The notes under the pieces are model-generated. The model made no database searches and was not told where the DNA came from. It saw only the letters and a program-made list of their open reading frames with translations. Below, piece after piece: positions 1-14,400 of a stretch of DNA of 64,000 nt (position 1 is its first letter; the number at the start of each line of letters is the position of its first letter). This stretch comes from Rugalucina vietnamica. Lineage: Eukaryota > Mollusca > Bivalvia > Lucinida > Lucinidae. The stretch lies in assembly GCA_964017185.1 (NCBI GenBank), contig OZ024870.1, forward strand, positions 30,589,621 through 30,653,620. Direction: 5' to 3'. A program made the position numbers and the translations under genes.

Positions 1-2393
1 CTATTTATAATATTTTCTACTATGACACAAACTGGTGATTGGTATAATTTTGGACAATACTATGTGATCCATTAATGTAAACAATGTACAAGCTGGGACA
101 AAAAGCAGATCCTTGGCTAAAACCTTACCTTTTTCTGGTACTGGTGAATGACATAAAGATGGACAAAATGATTACAAAATGTTATGAAACAAATCTGGTA
201 ATAGATGACAGTTTTTTGACACTGCACACTATGGATGTTCCAAGTTGTCTCGAACAAACAGAAATTTTTAATTTAATAAAGCATTTATTTTAAGCATGTG
301 CCCATTCTGACATTTTTGTAAACATGTATATATAAACATGCATATGTAATCTAATTTAGGTAATATACATTAAATACATATAGTAAATTGGAATTTTGAA
401 AGAAAGTCAGTTGAAACTGTGGAGTAGTTGGTCCGACAAATTTGGAACAACTCAATGCCTGTGTATAAACAAGTTTAAACTATCCATTATAGTTGCAATA
501 CAGACACCTTAACCTATTTGTAACTTGGTTTGTTCAATGCTTCTTTTGTTCAGTGCTTCTTCTCAATTGGGTTTCAGACATTTTACTCTCATGGAGAGCT
601 GAACACAGGAAAAAGAAAAGGTTGTGGTGTATAAAGAAAACATGAACACACATTGAGTACAAAGCATATACATGTATATTCAATTCTACTACTTTTGTGT
701 GTTAAAACCTCTTCCAATGCAAATGTGCATCACAAAACTGCAACTCTTTTGTGCATTAATTTACCTATTATTTGCCATTTTCATCTATATTCTGCTGCTG
801 CTTGTGTTCTTAGTACATGATAAAAATGACATGCATCTTCACAGGTTTAACATGGTCAAACAAACAAGGACACAAAAAGAAATATAACAAATGCACAATG
901 GGATGAAATTAATTTTTTCAAAAGGATATGAAAGAAGAATTCAAGTCAAACAAAGACACATTTATAATTTACTATTTCCAAGAATATATAGCAAGCAAAA
1001 ACAACTATGGCTGGCATATGCAATTTTAGTGGTATATTTTATATTGTTTGCAATACTAATACTGTTGGCAGTGGTAATAACAATTACAATGAACAATGCA
1101 GTATTTATTATTATGTACATGTATTATCAATATTGTCTATTTGTCAACCCTTGCAACAGAGCACAAACTTCCAAGGTGCAAAAACATTTTAAATCCTTCA
1201 ACATTAAGTATAAAGCTTACAAAACATGATCCTTTCTTCAATTATAGCAGTGAATCACATTTGATAAGTTCAATAAATTGGGTTCTCATACTGTACCAAT
1301 TCCTACTATGTGTCTTTAAAAAATCACAGTCTACTATGTAAGAATAGATCTACGTGATCCAAAACCATGGAAAAGCTGCAAGTGCAGATAAAAGAAAAGG
1401 TGCTCATTTAAAAAAAATCTTTGAATTCAACTAAAGTGATTAATTTCTATATTCCTACCTACCCACTTTTGCTTAAGTTCAAACAATCATTAGCACCCAT
1501 CTTTAGTAGTGTATTTTCAAAGCAAGCAGTGCTAAATTATTAGAAATTTGGTTTCATTGATATCTAGACAAATCAATTAGCAGTTGGGGCAAAAATGAGA
1601 ATATCCCCCTCAAAAAAAAACAAGATTTGACTCATCTTTAAACAGAGTAAGGCTTATATCCTACATATGTGGCCTGTTCCGAGCTTGAATCCATGATAAA
1701 ATGGGTAAGAAAGCTAATGAAATCAACAGCAACCTTCATCACTTGGCCATGGCCATGCATAGAGTCACTAAATTAAACAATGCTATTTTCAATTACTTTG
1801 CTTGATGAATATTCTTTAATAACCATTTTACAAAACAATATTCTTGAAATAAGATTCCTAAGATTTTTTTATATCATAGTTTTGTCTCCATAGGCTCTGT
1901 ACTATGCCAATAGGATAAATAGAAGATATGGGTGTGGTTAAAACATCATGCAGCAACCTTAAATGGTATTGTGCAGTTAGCCACAGCACACAACTTTACT
2001 GATATTAGTAACTATCTTCACTTTTCAAACTGAAGGTAACATTTTAACTAAAAAATAATCCATGAAATTTTTCAGTTGGGTCAACTTTGCTTCAAATATT
2101 TGTATATCACAGTACAGATTTAGTTCATTATATGTAGCTTTCAGTCACTTCAGAAATGTCTTTGTCATGCAAATGTTCATCGTTACTAAAATGACTTAAT
2201 CACAGTCACTATCAGATAGCATTATAACACATGAGTTTTTAAGATCCAAGCTAAGAATCATTTAAATCCAATATAACTAGAATTTTCTCGACATCACAGT
2301 CATATCACAGATATTTTCTACTATCACAGTGCACATAAACACAAAATAATGCTTTGGCAAGTCCATTCAATAGTTTGTAAAGTGAAGATAGGG
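1..2393 (-). other. CNTRL 3' UTR and downstream DNA, end not fixed
   Basis: There is no recognisable coding exon on either strand. The first canonical AATAAA on the minus strand after the stop is at 1109-1104; an ATTAAA variant occurs near 1818-1813. The true polyadenylation site cannot be decided from sequence alone. No repeat family recognised elsewhere in the window is present here. Confidence 0.45.
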
Positions 2394-2450
2394 CTACCGA
2401 GCATAATACGTTTGAGAGCTTCGTCGCCGGGGAGCATGAATTCTGCTTAA
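2394..2450 (-). CDS. CNTRL: CNTRL exon 40, C-terminal tail and stop
   Basis: After a TATTTTGCAG acceptor, 18 codons (LSRIHAPRRRSSQTYYAR) precede TAG at 2396-2394. The incoming phase 0 matches exon 39. The basic, Ser/Tyr-containing tail closes the coiled coil. With it the coding sequence is a whole number of codons. The preceding intron (2451-6194) holds one family A MITE and one family C element. Confidence 0.78.
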   Translation of the reverse strand, partial: LSRIHAPRRRSSQTYYAR

Positions 2451-5400
2451 CTGCAAAATACAATAGGCCAGAATTGGGTCATCTTATGCACTATGCATTA
2501 ACTTGTAAGGTACCATTTGTATTTCTTTATGTGCATGTACAATGCTCTGGCATGATTTTTATTAAAGTAAGACTTTAAGTTAGCAAAAACAAATTCTACG
2601 AAGGATGCAAACAAACAGGGACTTCATTACAGTACAAATAATGACTTTATCAGCATATTTTAGGTAAAAATGTATGTTGCTATTGTAACAAGGTTTTTGG
2701 AACAAGGAGTTTGTCCACAGTATTTATATGCATCCCACCTAAAAGGCTACATTAGAAAGCAAATATTAACTAATGAAATACAAATGTAAAACATAAAATA
2801 GGTAATCCAGTTGTGCGTTTTTGGACATCCCACTGTGAAAAACTCAATAATACAGGCTAGACAAGGGTTTACAGTTTCAATCGTATGACAAAAGAAGTGG
2901 GAAGTTTGGCATCCATTAGTTGTGATGCAGTTTTTCTATTAATAAAATCTAATGATAACATTGTTAATATTTAGATTTCTGTCATTACAGCTGTAAAGTC
3001 CTTGGGTGTACTCATACTTTATAGCTTTGACCTTCAACTGACTGACCGAAAAATGTTTACACTGCTCAGAATGAATGGCATTTAACAGCAAATACGAGCC
3101 ATGTCATGAGAAAACCAACAATCTGCATATGCGAAAACAAAGGTGCAGATCAGCTTCACAGTAACTGTGAAGCAGATCAGCTCCTTTGTTTTCTCTACAC
3201 GGATAGTACAATGCCTCTTTTTTCTAAATCCAAAATTTCCAGCCTATAGCCATCTTATGTGCTTGTACAGCTTGGTTTGTGTTGGACCTGTTAGGAAACC
3301 ACATTGTTGGTTTTCTCATGACATGGCTCAAATATATTTTGCTTTACTTGACCACAAGCAGCAGCAGTTTAGTTAAAATACAAGGATATTTTCAAAGTTT
3401 TACATATACAAATAAGAAGGACAAGACAAATGATCTCAGTTTTAATTCTGCAAATGTACAAGGGTCATCCAAAAGGCTCTGACAATAGTCTCATATCTTA
3501 ACAGTTTACATAATCAGAATTATTTTGCTTTACAGTTTTGACCATGGATTTTGGCTATTCATGTGTCTTTATCACAATCTGATCTGATGCCATACATTCT
3601 CAGGTACAAGTATGTGTAACTGAAACACAGCATAGTGTTATAGATTTTGTTTTACGAGGTCATTGCTAGAAATTGGATTACCCTTGTATAAATAAATGAA
3701 TACAGTTGTTTTAACCTTAATTTAAATCATAGTACATGTATGTGTTATTAGAAACAAAGTATAGCAATAAATGGTTAACCAGAGGACCATTGGTCCTGAG
3801 AACGCTCACCTGAAGCCTGATCTTTGAGTATTAAGTCATCATGAAATGACCTTGACCTTGAATACTCACACACCTTTATTGACTTCATAAGTTGTCTGCA
3901 TCTGCAAAGTTTCAAGTCTCAGGCTGCAATAGTTTCCAAACCCAGTGATTTCTGAGAAAACCATAATTTTAATTTTGATATTTAAATGACCTTGGGCCAA
4001 GGTCAAGACATGACCTTGGCCTTCATTAATTACTTACCTTCATTGACTCCATTAGTTGTCTGCATCTAGCAACTTTCAGGTCTCAGGCTGCAACAGTTTG
4101 TTTTCGCCTTTTCCCATGTAAAAGCCTATGTTTCCAAAATTGACCTTGCCGTAAAATAGGTCAAGGTCATCATAGGGTCATCATTTCAACAAACTATGAT
4201 GGGCTGGAGTCCCAAATGCTACATACCAAGTTTCATGAAAATTGGCCTGCCGGTTCTGGAGAAGAAGATTTTTGAAAGGTTTTTACCATATATGGGCGTG
4301 GCGGCCATCTTGGTCATGTGACCTGGATTTCGCGATCAAACTTTCGTCTCCCCTACCCATGGATGCTCCACATAAAATTTCACTTTGATTTGCCAAGCAG
4401 TTTCAGAGAAGAAGATCTTTGAAAAGTGTGTATGGACAACAGACTGGCCAAGGTCAAGAGATGACCTTGACCTATATTAATCAAATACCTTCATGTACTC
4501 CATTAGTTGTTTGCATCTACCACTTTTCAGGCCTCAGGCTGCAATAGTTTTAAAAAAATCCATAGTTTTCACATCTTCCTATGTAAAAGCCTATGTTTCC
4601 AAATTTGACCTTGCAGTAAAATAGGTCAAGGTCATCCAAGGGTCATCATTTTATCAAACTATGATGGGCTGAGGTCCTCGATGCTACATACAAAGTTTCG
4701 TGGAAATCGGCCCACCGGTTCTGGAGAAGAAGATTTTTGAGTGGTTTTAACCATATATGGGAGTGGCGGCCATCTTGGTCATGTGACCTGGATTTCGCGA
4801 TCAAACTTTTGTCTCCCCTACCCATGGATGCACCACATAAAATTTCACTTTGATTGGCCGCGCAGTTTCAGAGAAGATCTTTGAAAACTGTGTATGGACA
4901 ACAGACTGGCCAAGGTCAAGAGATGACCTTGACCTATATTAATCATATACCTTCATCTACTCCATTAGTTGTTTGCATCTACCACTTTTCAGGCCTCAGG
5001 CTGCAACACTTTTCAAAAAATCCAGTTTTCACTTTTTCCTATGTAAAAGCCTATGTTTCCAAATTTGACCTTGCCGTAAAATAGGTCAAGGTCATCCAAG
5101 GGTCATCATTTTATCAAACTATGATGGGCTGAGGGCCTCAATGCTACATACAAAGTTTCGTGGAAATCGGCCCACCGGTTCTGGAGGAGAAGATTTTTGA
5201 AAGGTTTTTACCATATATGGGCGTGGCGGCCATCTTGGTCATGTGACCTGGATTTCGCGATCAAACTTTCGTCTCCCCTATCCATGGATGCTCCACATAA
5301 AATTTCACCATGATTGGCCAAGCAGTTTCAGAGAAGAAGATCTTTGAAAAGTGTGTATGGACAACAGACTGGCCAAGGTCAAGAGATGACCTTGACCTAT

Positions 5401-8400
5401 ATTAATCACATACCTTCATCTACTCCATTAGTTATTTGCATCTACCACTTTTCAGGCCTCAGGCTGCAATAGTTTTCAAAAAATCCATAGTTTTCACTTT
5501 TTCCCATGTAAAAGCCTATGTTTCCAAATTTGACCTTGCCGTAAAATATGTCAAGGTCATCCAAGGGTCATCATTTTATCAAACTATGATGGGCTGAAGT
5601 CCCCGATGCTTCATACCAAGTTTCGTGGAAATCGGCCCACCGGTTCTGGAGAAGAAGATTTTTGAAGGGTTTTTACCATATATGGGCGTGGCGGCCATCT
5701 TGGTCATGTGACCTGGATTTCGCGATCAAACTTGAAATGCCACTACCCAAGGAGGCTCCACATAAAATTTCAACTAGATCGGCCAAGCGGTTTCAGAGAA
5801 GAAGATCTTTGAAATTGTGGACGACGGACGGACGACAGACGACGGACGACGGACGGACGGACGGACGCCGGATCATGGCCATCCTATAAGCTCACCTTGT
5901 GAGCCTTCGGCTCAGGTGAGCTAAAAAGGCAAGAATGATTTTATGATACAAGTATTTGGGCCAACATTAAAATATTTTCTACCATCCTTAGACATGGAAG
6001 CCTTAAAAATATATTCAGCATAGTTTTCCCCATATCACAAAGAGCCAATTTTGACTAATGACAAAATCACACATGTTAAAAGAGCCTTTCAAAGAGAAGC
6101 AAATACATTTTAAGTTTGGCCTCATTTATTAATATTCATTTTCCATATACAAAGAATACAACAGACAGACCAATTATCTAAATGAAAACCCTACCTGATC
6201 TTTCATGCGTGATATTTCTGCCCGGCGTTTCGCTAGGATATCTTCACTATTCCGTAATGTTGCTGATGTTTCCCGTTCTTTCTGTGAGGTCAACGCTAAC
6301 TCACTTTGCAACTGATTTAAACTGAAATGAGAATATTTCCTTTCTTAATGCTTGCAAGATGTGTGTCAGATTTATTAAGGGCTCAGGTTTTTTCTAAATA
6401 CCACCTGAAACCCAAGTGAATTTATAAAGATTTTTCAAGAAAAGCAGAGTTAGCAAATCAAGCCCCACTTTATTTTCAGCCCAATTGCCAGAAATTTCAA
6501 TACCTGTCTCAGGATACCCATTTCAAGAATGCACCTACAGAGGCTGTCTAGCCTGATCTCGGTGTGGAGGATATGTGAGTATGTGAGTTATGCTGCACTG
6601 TCATGAATTAATATATCAAATCTGCCCTCCAACATCCCAAATCTATGATAATTCACAATAATTCACAGAAATGATTTTTTTTTTAGCAAGGCCATTTAAA
6701 CTTACTTATTTTGCGTTGATCTCAGTCTCCCTTCTACATCTTTGAACTCTGAATCTCTTTTTGATATTAACTGAAATTGAGACAAAATTACTTAAAAACA
6801 TAAAATATATCATAATTCATGCTTTTTCTTTTTGACACTATGAAGATTTACTCCTCTGGCAAACAGACTGATATTCCAATCACTTCTGCAGAATACCCTA
6901 TGTGATTTCCATTCAAAACATAGCTACAATGAAGCTATTCAAGTTGACAATTAAATTACTTATCTAGGGTTGACTGTACTAAAGAATTCATTTTTACACT
7001 TTACACAGAGACAAACTCACATGCTGAATATCCTTGAGTAGTTTTTCCTGTTTACCCCGCTTATGTTCATAGTCTTTGGTTTCATTTCTAATTGAACTAA
7101 GTTTTTCCATGGCTTTCACTAGTTCTATGCCTGCGAGATTGGCACGCTTTTCTAACTCAGAAGTCTCTTTTAATGTTCCTTCTAATCCATGTGTTGCTTT
7201 GTCATATTCTCTTACTGTTTCTCTTGCCTGTAAAAATAGATGGAGAAGAATTCTTAGCACTTCTGGCTTAACACCCATTCTCTCTTTAAAACTGAAAACA
7301 CTTTTACTCAGTGAATGTTGTTTTTTTTTTGTTTTTTTTTTCTAATTTAGATATCCTTACACATTTATGTAATTTATACCTCTTGAACACCTTCTGAGTG
7401 ATATTGTGGTTTATATCATTATTCTTAAATTACATAAGGCAGTTCCATAAGTCCAAACATTGTCTGATTAAGCAGAAAATAAGAATACAGATCCACAATT
7501 TTAATCTGAAAATAGTCATTTTATAACCTCTTCAAATCACATACAACTGCATGGCATGCTGAGATGTCAAATGTTGCTACAAAATTCTTACCTCATCTCT
7601 AGCATATTTCAGATCTGTGTTACATTCTTTAAGAAGTCTGTCAGCTTCTCTCAACTGGGATTTCCGTTTAGCCAGAGTGAGTTCTAGACACTTTATCTCA
7701 TCTTTTAACATCTTCTTCCGACTGTTTTCCATTCTCTCATCAAAATCATCTTCTTCGTCAGAATATACTCTAACTTTTCTGGAAACCAAAGGCAAAACAA
7801 AATAATAGCCTAATCATAATTTATTTTTGGAGTTCTCAACAACTATTTCTATCACTCATTCTTATCAACACTTCCTGAAGAGAAGCTTCCGTACAAAAGA
7901 AGTTAAGCAAGTGGCCTTGAATGACAGAAGTTGTACGTTCAATCATGGGCTTCTCCTTAAAACCTAGATCCTGTCTCCATAAGACCTTAGCGTGGCATGT
8001 AATACACTAAATCAACCAACTAACTTTCCTAAATAGAGTTAACTAAAGCAGTTTAACTGTACTCAGTGCAAAACCCTTTGCCAGTAATTGATAGATGCCC
8101 TCTTAAAGCATCAGAAAGAAGAAATATCTCGAAAATTGTTCAAGACCATCTCAATGAAAGACCCTTTGCCAGACTGTAACTTGAACCCAAAACAATTTGT
8201 TGCCCTATCATGCTATATTTGGTCAAATTGATGCATACCTTTTTCTCCGAGCATTATGATCTTTCATAAATGATAATTCCTCTTTTGCTGCCTCTCTCTC
8301 ATACTGAAGGTGTCTCTCTTCCTGTTTCATATTCTTTAGATGTTTCTGTTGCCGCTCTATGGCAAGGTCTAGGCCTTCTAGCTCATCACGACGCTCCTGA

Positions 8401-11400
8401 TGACAAAGCAGAACTAAGCATAATTTTTTTGTTTCCTTGGATAAAGGCTTACATGTAATGTTCCAGTCAACAATTTTATTTTTCAGTCATGTTGGGATGG
8501 AGAGCTTAAATTTGTTACTTTTCTAGTTATGCAAGGAAAAATTGTTTTAATTTTAACAAAATATAGGAAGGAAATCAGTAAAGTAAGAATGGAAGCCTGT
8601 AAGATGTATTTGTTACTGCAGTTGACATGAATGTCAAAGATATAATGAGATAACAAAATTTAGTGCTAAAACAGCATGACAGTGGGTGGGGGGAGATGTT
8701 GAAATTGATTAAAAAGTGATTAGCATTTTTTAATATGTTAGAATTTTATTGTACTCACTGCTAGTTCTCCCTGTAACCTCCTAATAAGGTTATAGTCCTC
8801 TTTCTCACTAGCAAGGACCTGTAACTCTCTCTCCTGAGCTATTCTTTGTTTTAACTGTTTTAATTTTGCCTGTAACTCAGCTATATAGTCCTCCTGCAAG
8901 GGAAATTAACATAATACTGTAAGCCAACATATTTTTGCAGCTATTAAATTTCATTCAATATTTTTTGTGGCAAACAAATCACATACCTTAAACAATATCT
9001 GAACCTTCAATCTATTCAGATCCCTAACCATTTTGTTTGTTTGTTTGTTTGTTTGTTTTATTATCAGAAAAACACAATATTAATCCTCTGTACAACAGAA
9101 TGTGTAAGACAAGCTTAGACCTTTAATAACATTGGATCCATGGAGTCATAATCTATGATCTGTACAGTTCACAATTTAACAACTTAAACAATAACTACTC
9201 TAAAACTTAAGCATAATGGGTGTTTTAAAATTCTTTCATCATTTTGATAAGTCTTCAGAAATACATAGAGAATGCAGCATACATAAGAGACCCAGATTGG
9301 ACTGCCTGTTCTGAGACAGGAGCAATTTAATTATAGCAGTCTGATCCTAGTTTCCGCTGCTTGCCATTAAATAAACCATTTTGGTTCATTTAATTCATTT
9401 TGTTCAAAATTTAAGGACAATTACTAAATTTTGAGTGGGCTTAATTAAAAAGTAGAAAAATAGCGGCTTTAATTGGACAGAAAATTTTGATAACATGTTT
9501 AATACTTTGGAGATGTCATGCAATAATTCCATTTTTTTTTTTTTTTTTTTTTCGGATAATTTCTTGTTTGTGACTTTGCCATATACAATGTAGTTTGTGA
9601 TGAGAGACAAAATCTATAATGAGCGGTGTAATCAATAGGGAGGTACCTGATACAAATTGATATGAAATAATGCTGGCTTGACAGAATAATTGTGAACTAC
9701 TATAATATGCACTTATCGCCTGATCAATGATGATAAACGGAATACATTAATGATTTTTCAATTACATTTAAATTTTGAAAATACTATATTTTTGTAGGCA
9801 AAAATCTATAATATTTAATAAACACTCAGTGGCAGGATGAGCTGCTGCACTAAGCAATGTTGCTTTGGGCTAATGCACTAGTCATTTGTAACCACAGGGA
9901 ATAGCGGGGACTTTGACTTTTGGTCCAGCAAATCCCTGCTAAAAGCTGCACCCTGCCGGGACTGCTCGTTGGTAAAATCACTATTGTTTTCCCCCACAGC
10001 CTGCAATCTTTTCATTTCACGGCCCTTTTTGCCAATAAAAAGCAAACCCCGGGCATGTCCCCCGCACTGCCGTGGCAAAACTTTGGTCAAAGCCCCGCTC
10101 ATTTCCATGGCTATCCCCCTGGGCTGGGGAGGTGGGGGTCAGTGGTTACAAATGACCCTTGCATAAGTAAAGAGGGATGCTTTTTTTTTTTTTTTTTAAT
10201 TAAGTTTTACGTCCCTTTCAATATTATTTCAGCTCATATGAGACGGGCCAATCAGTAGGTGGGGCGAAAACGGGAAAACCCCGAGAAAAAACACCTGACA
10301 CTCCCGCAAGCAGAACTTGGCTTGTCTCACATGTGGCCAGAGCGGGGCTCGAATCCACACCAGTCACAGCGGTGAGATGATCCAGTGATTAAGAAACAGC
10401 GCTCTTAACCACTCGGCCACAGGGGCCGCAACTTTGCAACTTTGTGGATACTAATGCAAATTAGGTATGTGAAAGCTTAACTAACTTAAGGTGGTCCTTA
10501 TTTCTAATAACACCATAAGAAAATCTTCACAAAAGCCCTTACAAGTAGGGTATTAAGATATCCTGCTAAATAATCAAGTAAAATATTGATGGATTTTGTT
10601 TTTAAGGAGAAACATAACAACTTCTATTGGTGGGTATTGGTGTAAAGTTTAAGATAAAATGAAATAAAATATAATCCTAAACCTCTCTCAAGTACAAAAA
10701 TGATAGGTTTTATATCCACTTTAACTCCTATAAAAGATAAATAAGATGACAATTTCAATAAAACAAAGCTATTTATCACCATGATAAGTAGGTCTCATAT
10801 CTGATGCCAAATTTGAATCCCAATAAAACTCCAGACCGGCATAATTATGTCTATGATTGAACCAGTTCCTGGATCTGCTTAAAGATTTTACAGCACGGTT
10901 TGTACAAGACCCAGCCCCAATGGTTATAGACTTTTTTCATGCTCAGCTCAGTTGAGACTAAAATTTATCCTGCTCATAAATGTTATTTTAACATTTATTA
11001 GCAGGATAAATTACAGGCTTTGGTGATCTAAACCTGAAATTTCAATTTATTTGGGTTATTTGGTCATTTATGAGCAGTTTAAATTTTATGCTCAGCTCAG
11101 TTGAGCATGAAAAAAGTTTTATAAACTCAGGGCCTGATAGACAGCCTTTTATGTCTCAACCAATCCTTACCAAGTCATGATGCTCTGGGACATTACAGAA
11201 CAAGTATGTGTCATCATTGCCAGTCTGTGCCATGCTTTTTCCTACACCTCTTCTTGGAGAACCATCAGCAGCGGGCACAGCACCTGTAATTATAAAGTAG
11301 GTCACAAGGTCAGCTTATAAAGATCATGACTGGGACAGATCAAGAAAAGTTTGAGTCAGCATTATAAGTCAAGGATGACATTGTAATTAAGGCTTAAAAT

Positions 11401-14400
11401 AGTTTCTGCTGGTGTCCATCTGTTCTGGGCTCCCCAACAATGTAAATGAATAGAGGTCAAGGTCATTTGTCAGTGTTAATAGTAACAGCATGTAAGCCAC
11501 AGTTAATTAGAATACCATTATCTACTGAATTTGTATTACCTTATCTAATACTGAATTCAATTTTACTCTTGCATGCTTTGGTAATCTGTAATGGGACCTG
11601 GAATCACTATATATTCCTCACAAGATTTCATGAAAAGGACACTTTAACACTTTAATTTACACTTTTAATTCTGTTTCCAACACAAATGATTATATTCCAA
11701 ATGAACTGAATTCTGGTTGTTTAGGATTGCTATTCAAAATACACATTCTCCACCGTGTCCATTCGAAACGCATGAAAAGAGGTCGTAACGCATGATCGGC
11801 GGCATTTTCACGTATGATTGCGGTAGTTTCCTTCGGATTCGTCGCCATTTTTGGAGGAAACTTTAGCGGTAAGTTTTTACAAACTTTTATTTGAATTATT
11901 TAAATAGACCTTTCCAACGAACGATCTAGCCTATCCGGATCTACATACATGCCTCTAATTGCCAAGTGTTCTACTGATGCATAGGCTTCGATAGGACTCG
12001 CAAACATTCGAGGAGATTATTGTTTTGCAAGTTCGGCCATACACGAAAATAACATTCGCCCAAAAACGTTTCGTACTTTTCTCATTTTCTTCAAAGTTTT
12101 GACTTACTGTTGGATGATTTTGCTTTTTGACATCACACTTTAACTTAAGAAGCCAATTTCTCATGATTTTTTTCCCGAACAACCACGGGTTAAAACAAAA
12201 TACGTCAAAATTAAAGTAACGCACGATAATACGGCAACCTGGTCTTTCGAACTTTGCAAGTATTTACAATGAATAACATATTTTAAGGGGTAAAAGCAAG
12301 CCAAACGCTCATTTGTCTCCAGTTTACACGTTTGGTGCTCGTCAATTGTACAAAGCTGAATCCTTGCTGTAAAACAGTAATTTGCTGACCATGTTGCTCG
12401 GTAGCTCTGTTGGCATAGCTATCAAAGAAGCAGAAGAAGAATGTGGCCCGACCAGGGCACGAACCAAGGGTCTCTCTCTTACCGTTTGAGCATATAGTTA
12501 GTCCATTACTTTGAGACTGTCAGTAATAAATTACAGAGAGATTAAATCAAATATATGGACAAACCTCCTCCCTTTCTTCAATTTATCTATATTCTGATGT
12601 TGACCGAGTCATATAAATTACTGGAATGACCCCGAGTGGGTACTCTGACATTTTTGCCATCTCTATACATAGGCATGGCCTATTTTTTGAGTCAACGTTT
12701 CGAATTTCGGTATTTTTGGGGTTTTCAGAAAAAATGGCTATCTTGGGGGTAGGGAGATTTAAATGGATACTCTGTTGCCAATTGTTTATTTCTTTTTTTT
12801 TTTTTGGGGGGGGGGGGGTTTGTTTAATGTCAAATTTAAGTTGTTTTTCATTGTTTTTTCTGCAATTTCAAATATCTTTTTGAAAAGGTTAAGATTTCAT
12901 TAATTGGGGGGGATAGCCCGTCATACCCGCTATTTTAAGGTTGTACAGAGCACGGTAGGTGCTGGAATCCAGCAACTCTCAGATTAGCCCCCGGGGGAAT
13001 TACAGGCCCAAAGTCTGCACAGACACACTGTTCCCAATTCAAACTCTTATGTACATGCAGTACTGCTGAAAATGATAGAGAGGCACACTCTGGATTGCAT
13101 TGCTAGTTGTCAGCTACCAAGTATTAGTACACCAGACCTCCAATTTTCCGTACGAAAATCAGACCGACCCTACACAGGTTGCCCCTAATGTGGAGAGTTA
13201 CTTGCAAACACCTGGACATTCACACCGCCTTACATTTATACAGCAACAGAAGGCAATTTCAAAAGTAGAAAGTAAATGGTGTCACGACTAGTATACTTTT
13301 CCAGCATTCAGTCTTGAAATTATACCACCTTTTCAAGCACGGCGGTAACAGAGAAATTTAGAGGTGCCGACATGACCTTGAACCGTCCAACAATCTGTGG
13401 ACCTGCTCTTGAGCACAAATCCGCGTGTTGAGGTACTATATTATAACACTCTACAAACAGGAAAAGACAATAAACAATTATAAGACTTCTTTTTCTAGAG
13501 TCAGCAATGCCATTTCCAAGCCAAGTAGTAAAGTAGTAGGTAGTAAAATAGTTAAAAAAATCGAAGGGGGTCAAAGTACGAAACTATCCCCTGCTACCTA
13601 GAGCATGACTCTAATATATACCAAGTATAAGCTTTTCAAAAAAAGCTTGCGATCTCTCAGCACTTTTTTCAGTGTATGACCACGTATACCGTGACCAAAA
13701 GGACTCTTGCAGCTCGGCTCGGCACTGCTATAAATAGCTCTAAAATAGTTATGTTCTACGGTGCCGTAGATACGGAAATACCATGATGAATACCAATAAT
13801 GATCTAAAATTGAGTTCCCTTGAGCTATGCAAAAATTCAAAAGAAGAGGTTGGGCCAGACAGATCTGTTTCGAGTAATAAATTCTCCTCAGTGACCCTGA
13901 ATAAACTGGCAATGAACAGATAAAATATGTACAGTAATTTCAAGCTTCAGCAATGCAGTCAATCAAAAGACTGATATAAATCAAATGGTATCCGAATAGT
14001 AAAACCTGTAAAAACTCAACTCAAATTAAACCATCAGTCAATCAATTGTACTTGGGAGGGATTTAATCATTGCTCAATATATCAGTATTTACACAGAAGT
14101 GTGCTACTTTCGTTTTCATGAAAATCGTCTTTTTTCTCTTTTCTTTCTTTCTTACTATATATACTGACTTACTGACTATCGATTGTGAATTCTTTTAATC
14201 GATTGCCGCTGTTGACTCCCCGCATAACACTTCTAGATAAGGCTGTAGCATGTATGTACAGCTCGGTTTCAAAAATAACATACCCCTGCAATGTCGCAAA
14301 ATAAATTGACCTCTTCATCTTCATTGCATCGATCATTGCTAGAGGACTGTTGACCTGGTTCGAATGAAACTTCTACATTTTGTGCATATTTTTATGTGTG

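Noticed and set aside
891-1229. 112-codon hydrophobic ORF near the window start
   Set aside because: AT-rich sequence with hydrophobic codons by composition; in the presumed downstream region of CNTRL, no homology recognised.
5662-5889. 75-codon plus-strand ORF ending in a GRQTTDDGRTDG-type repeat
   Set aside because: It is the end of a family C repeat; the odd repeat is the GACGGAC tract translated.
10320-10429. A tRNA gene on the minus strand
   Set aside because: A and B boxes are clear, but the sequence runs on into a SINE body and poly-A tail, so it is a tRNA-derived retroposon.
12440-12500. tRNA- or SINE-like boxes (TAGCTCTGTTGG and GGCACGAACC)
   Set aside because: The two boxes are in incompatible orientations, so they do not form a promoter pair.
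13598-13943. Two overlapping ORFs of 64-104 codons in the 5.1-kb element, as a transposase remnant
   Set aside because: No DDE-like motif, zinc finger or other transposase feature is visible.
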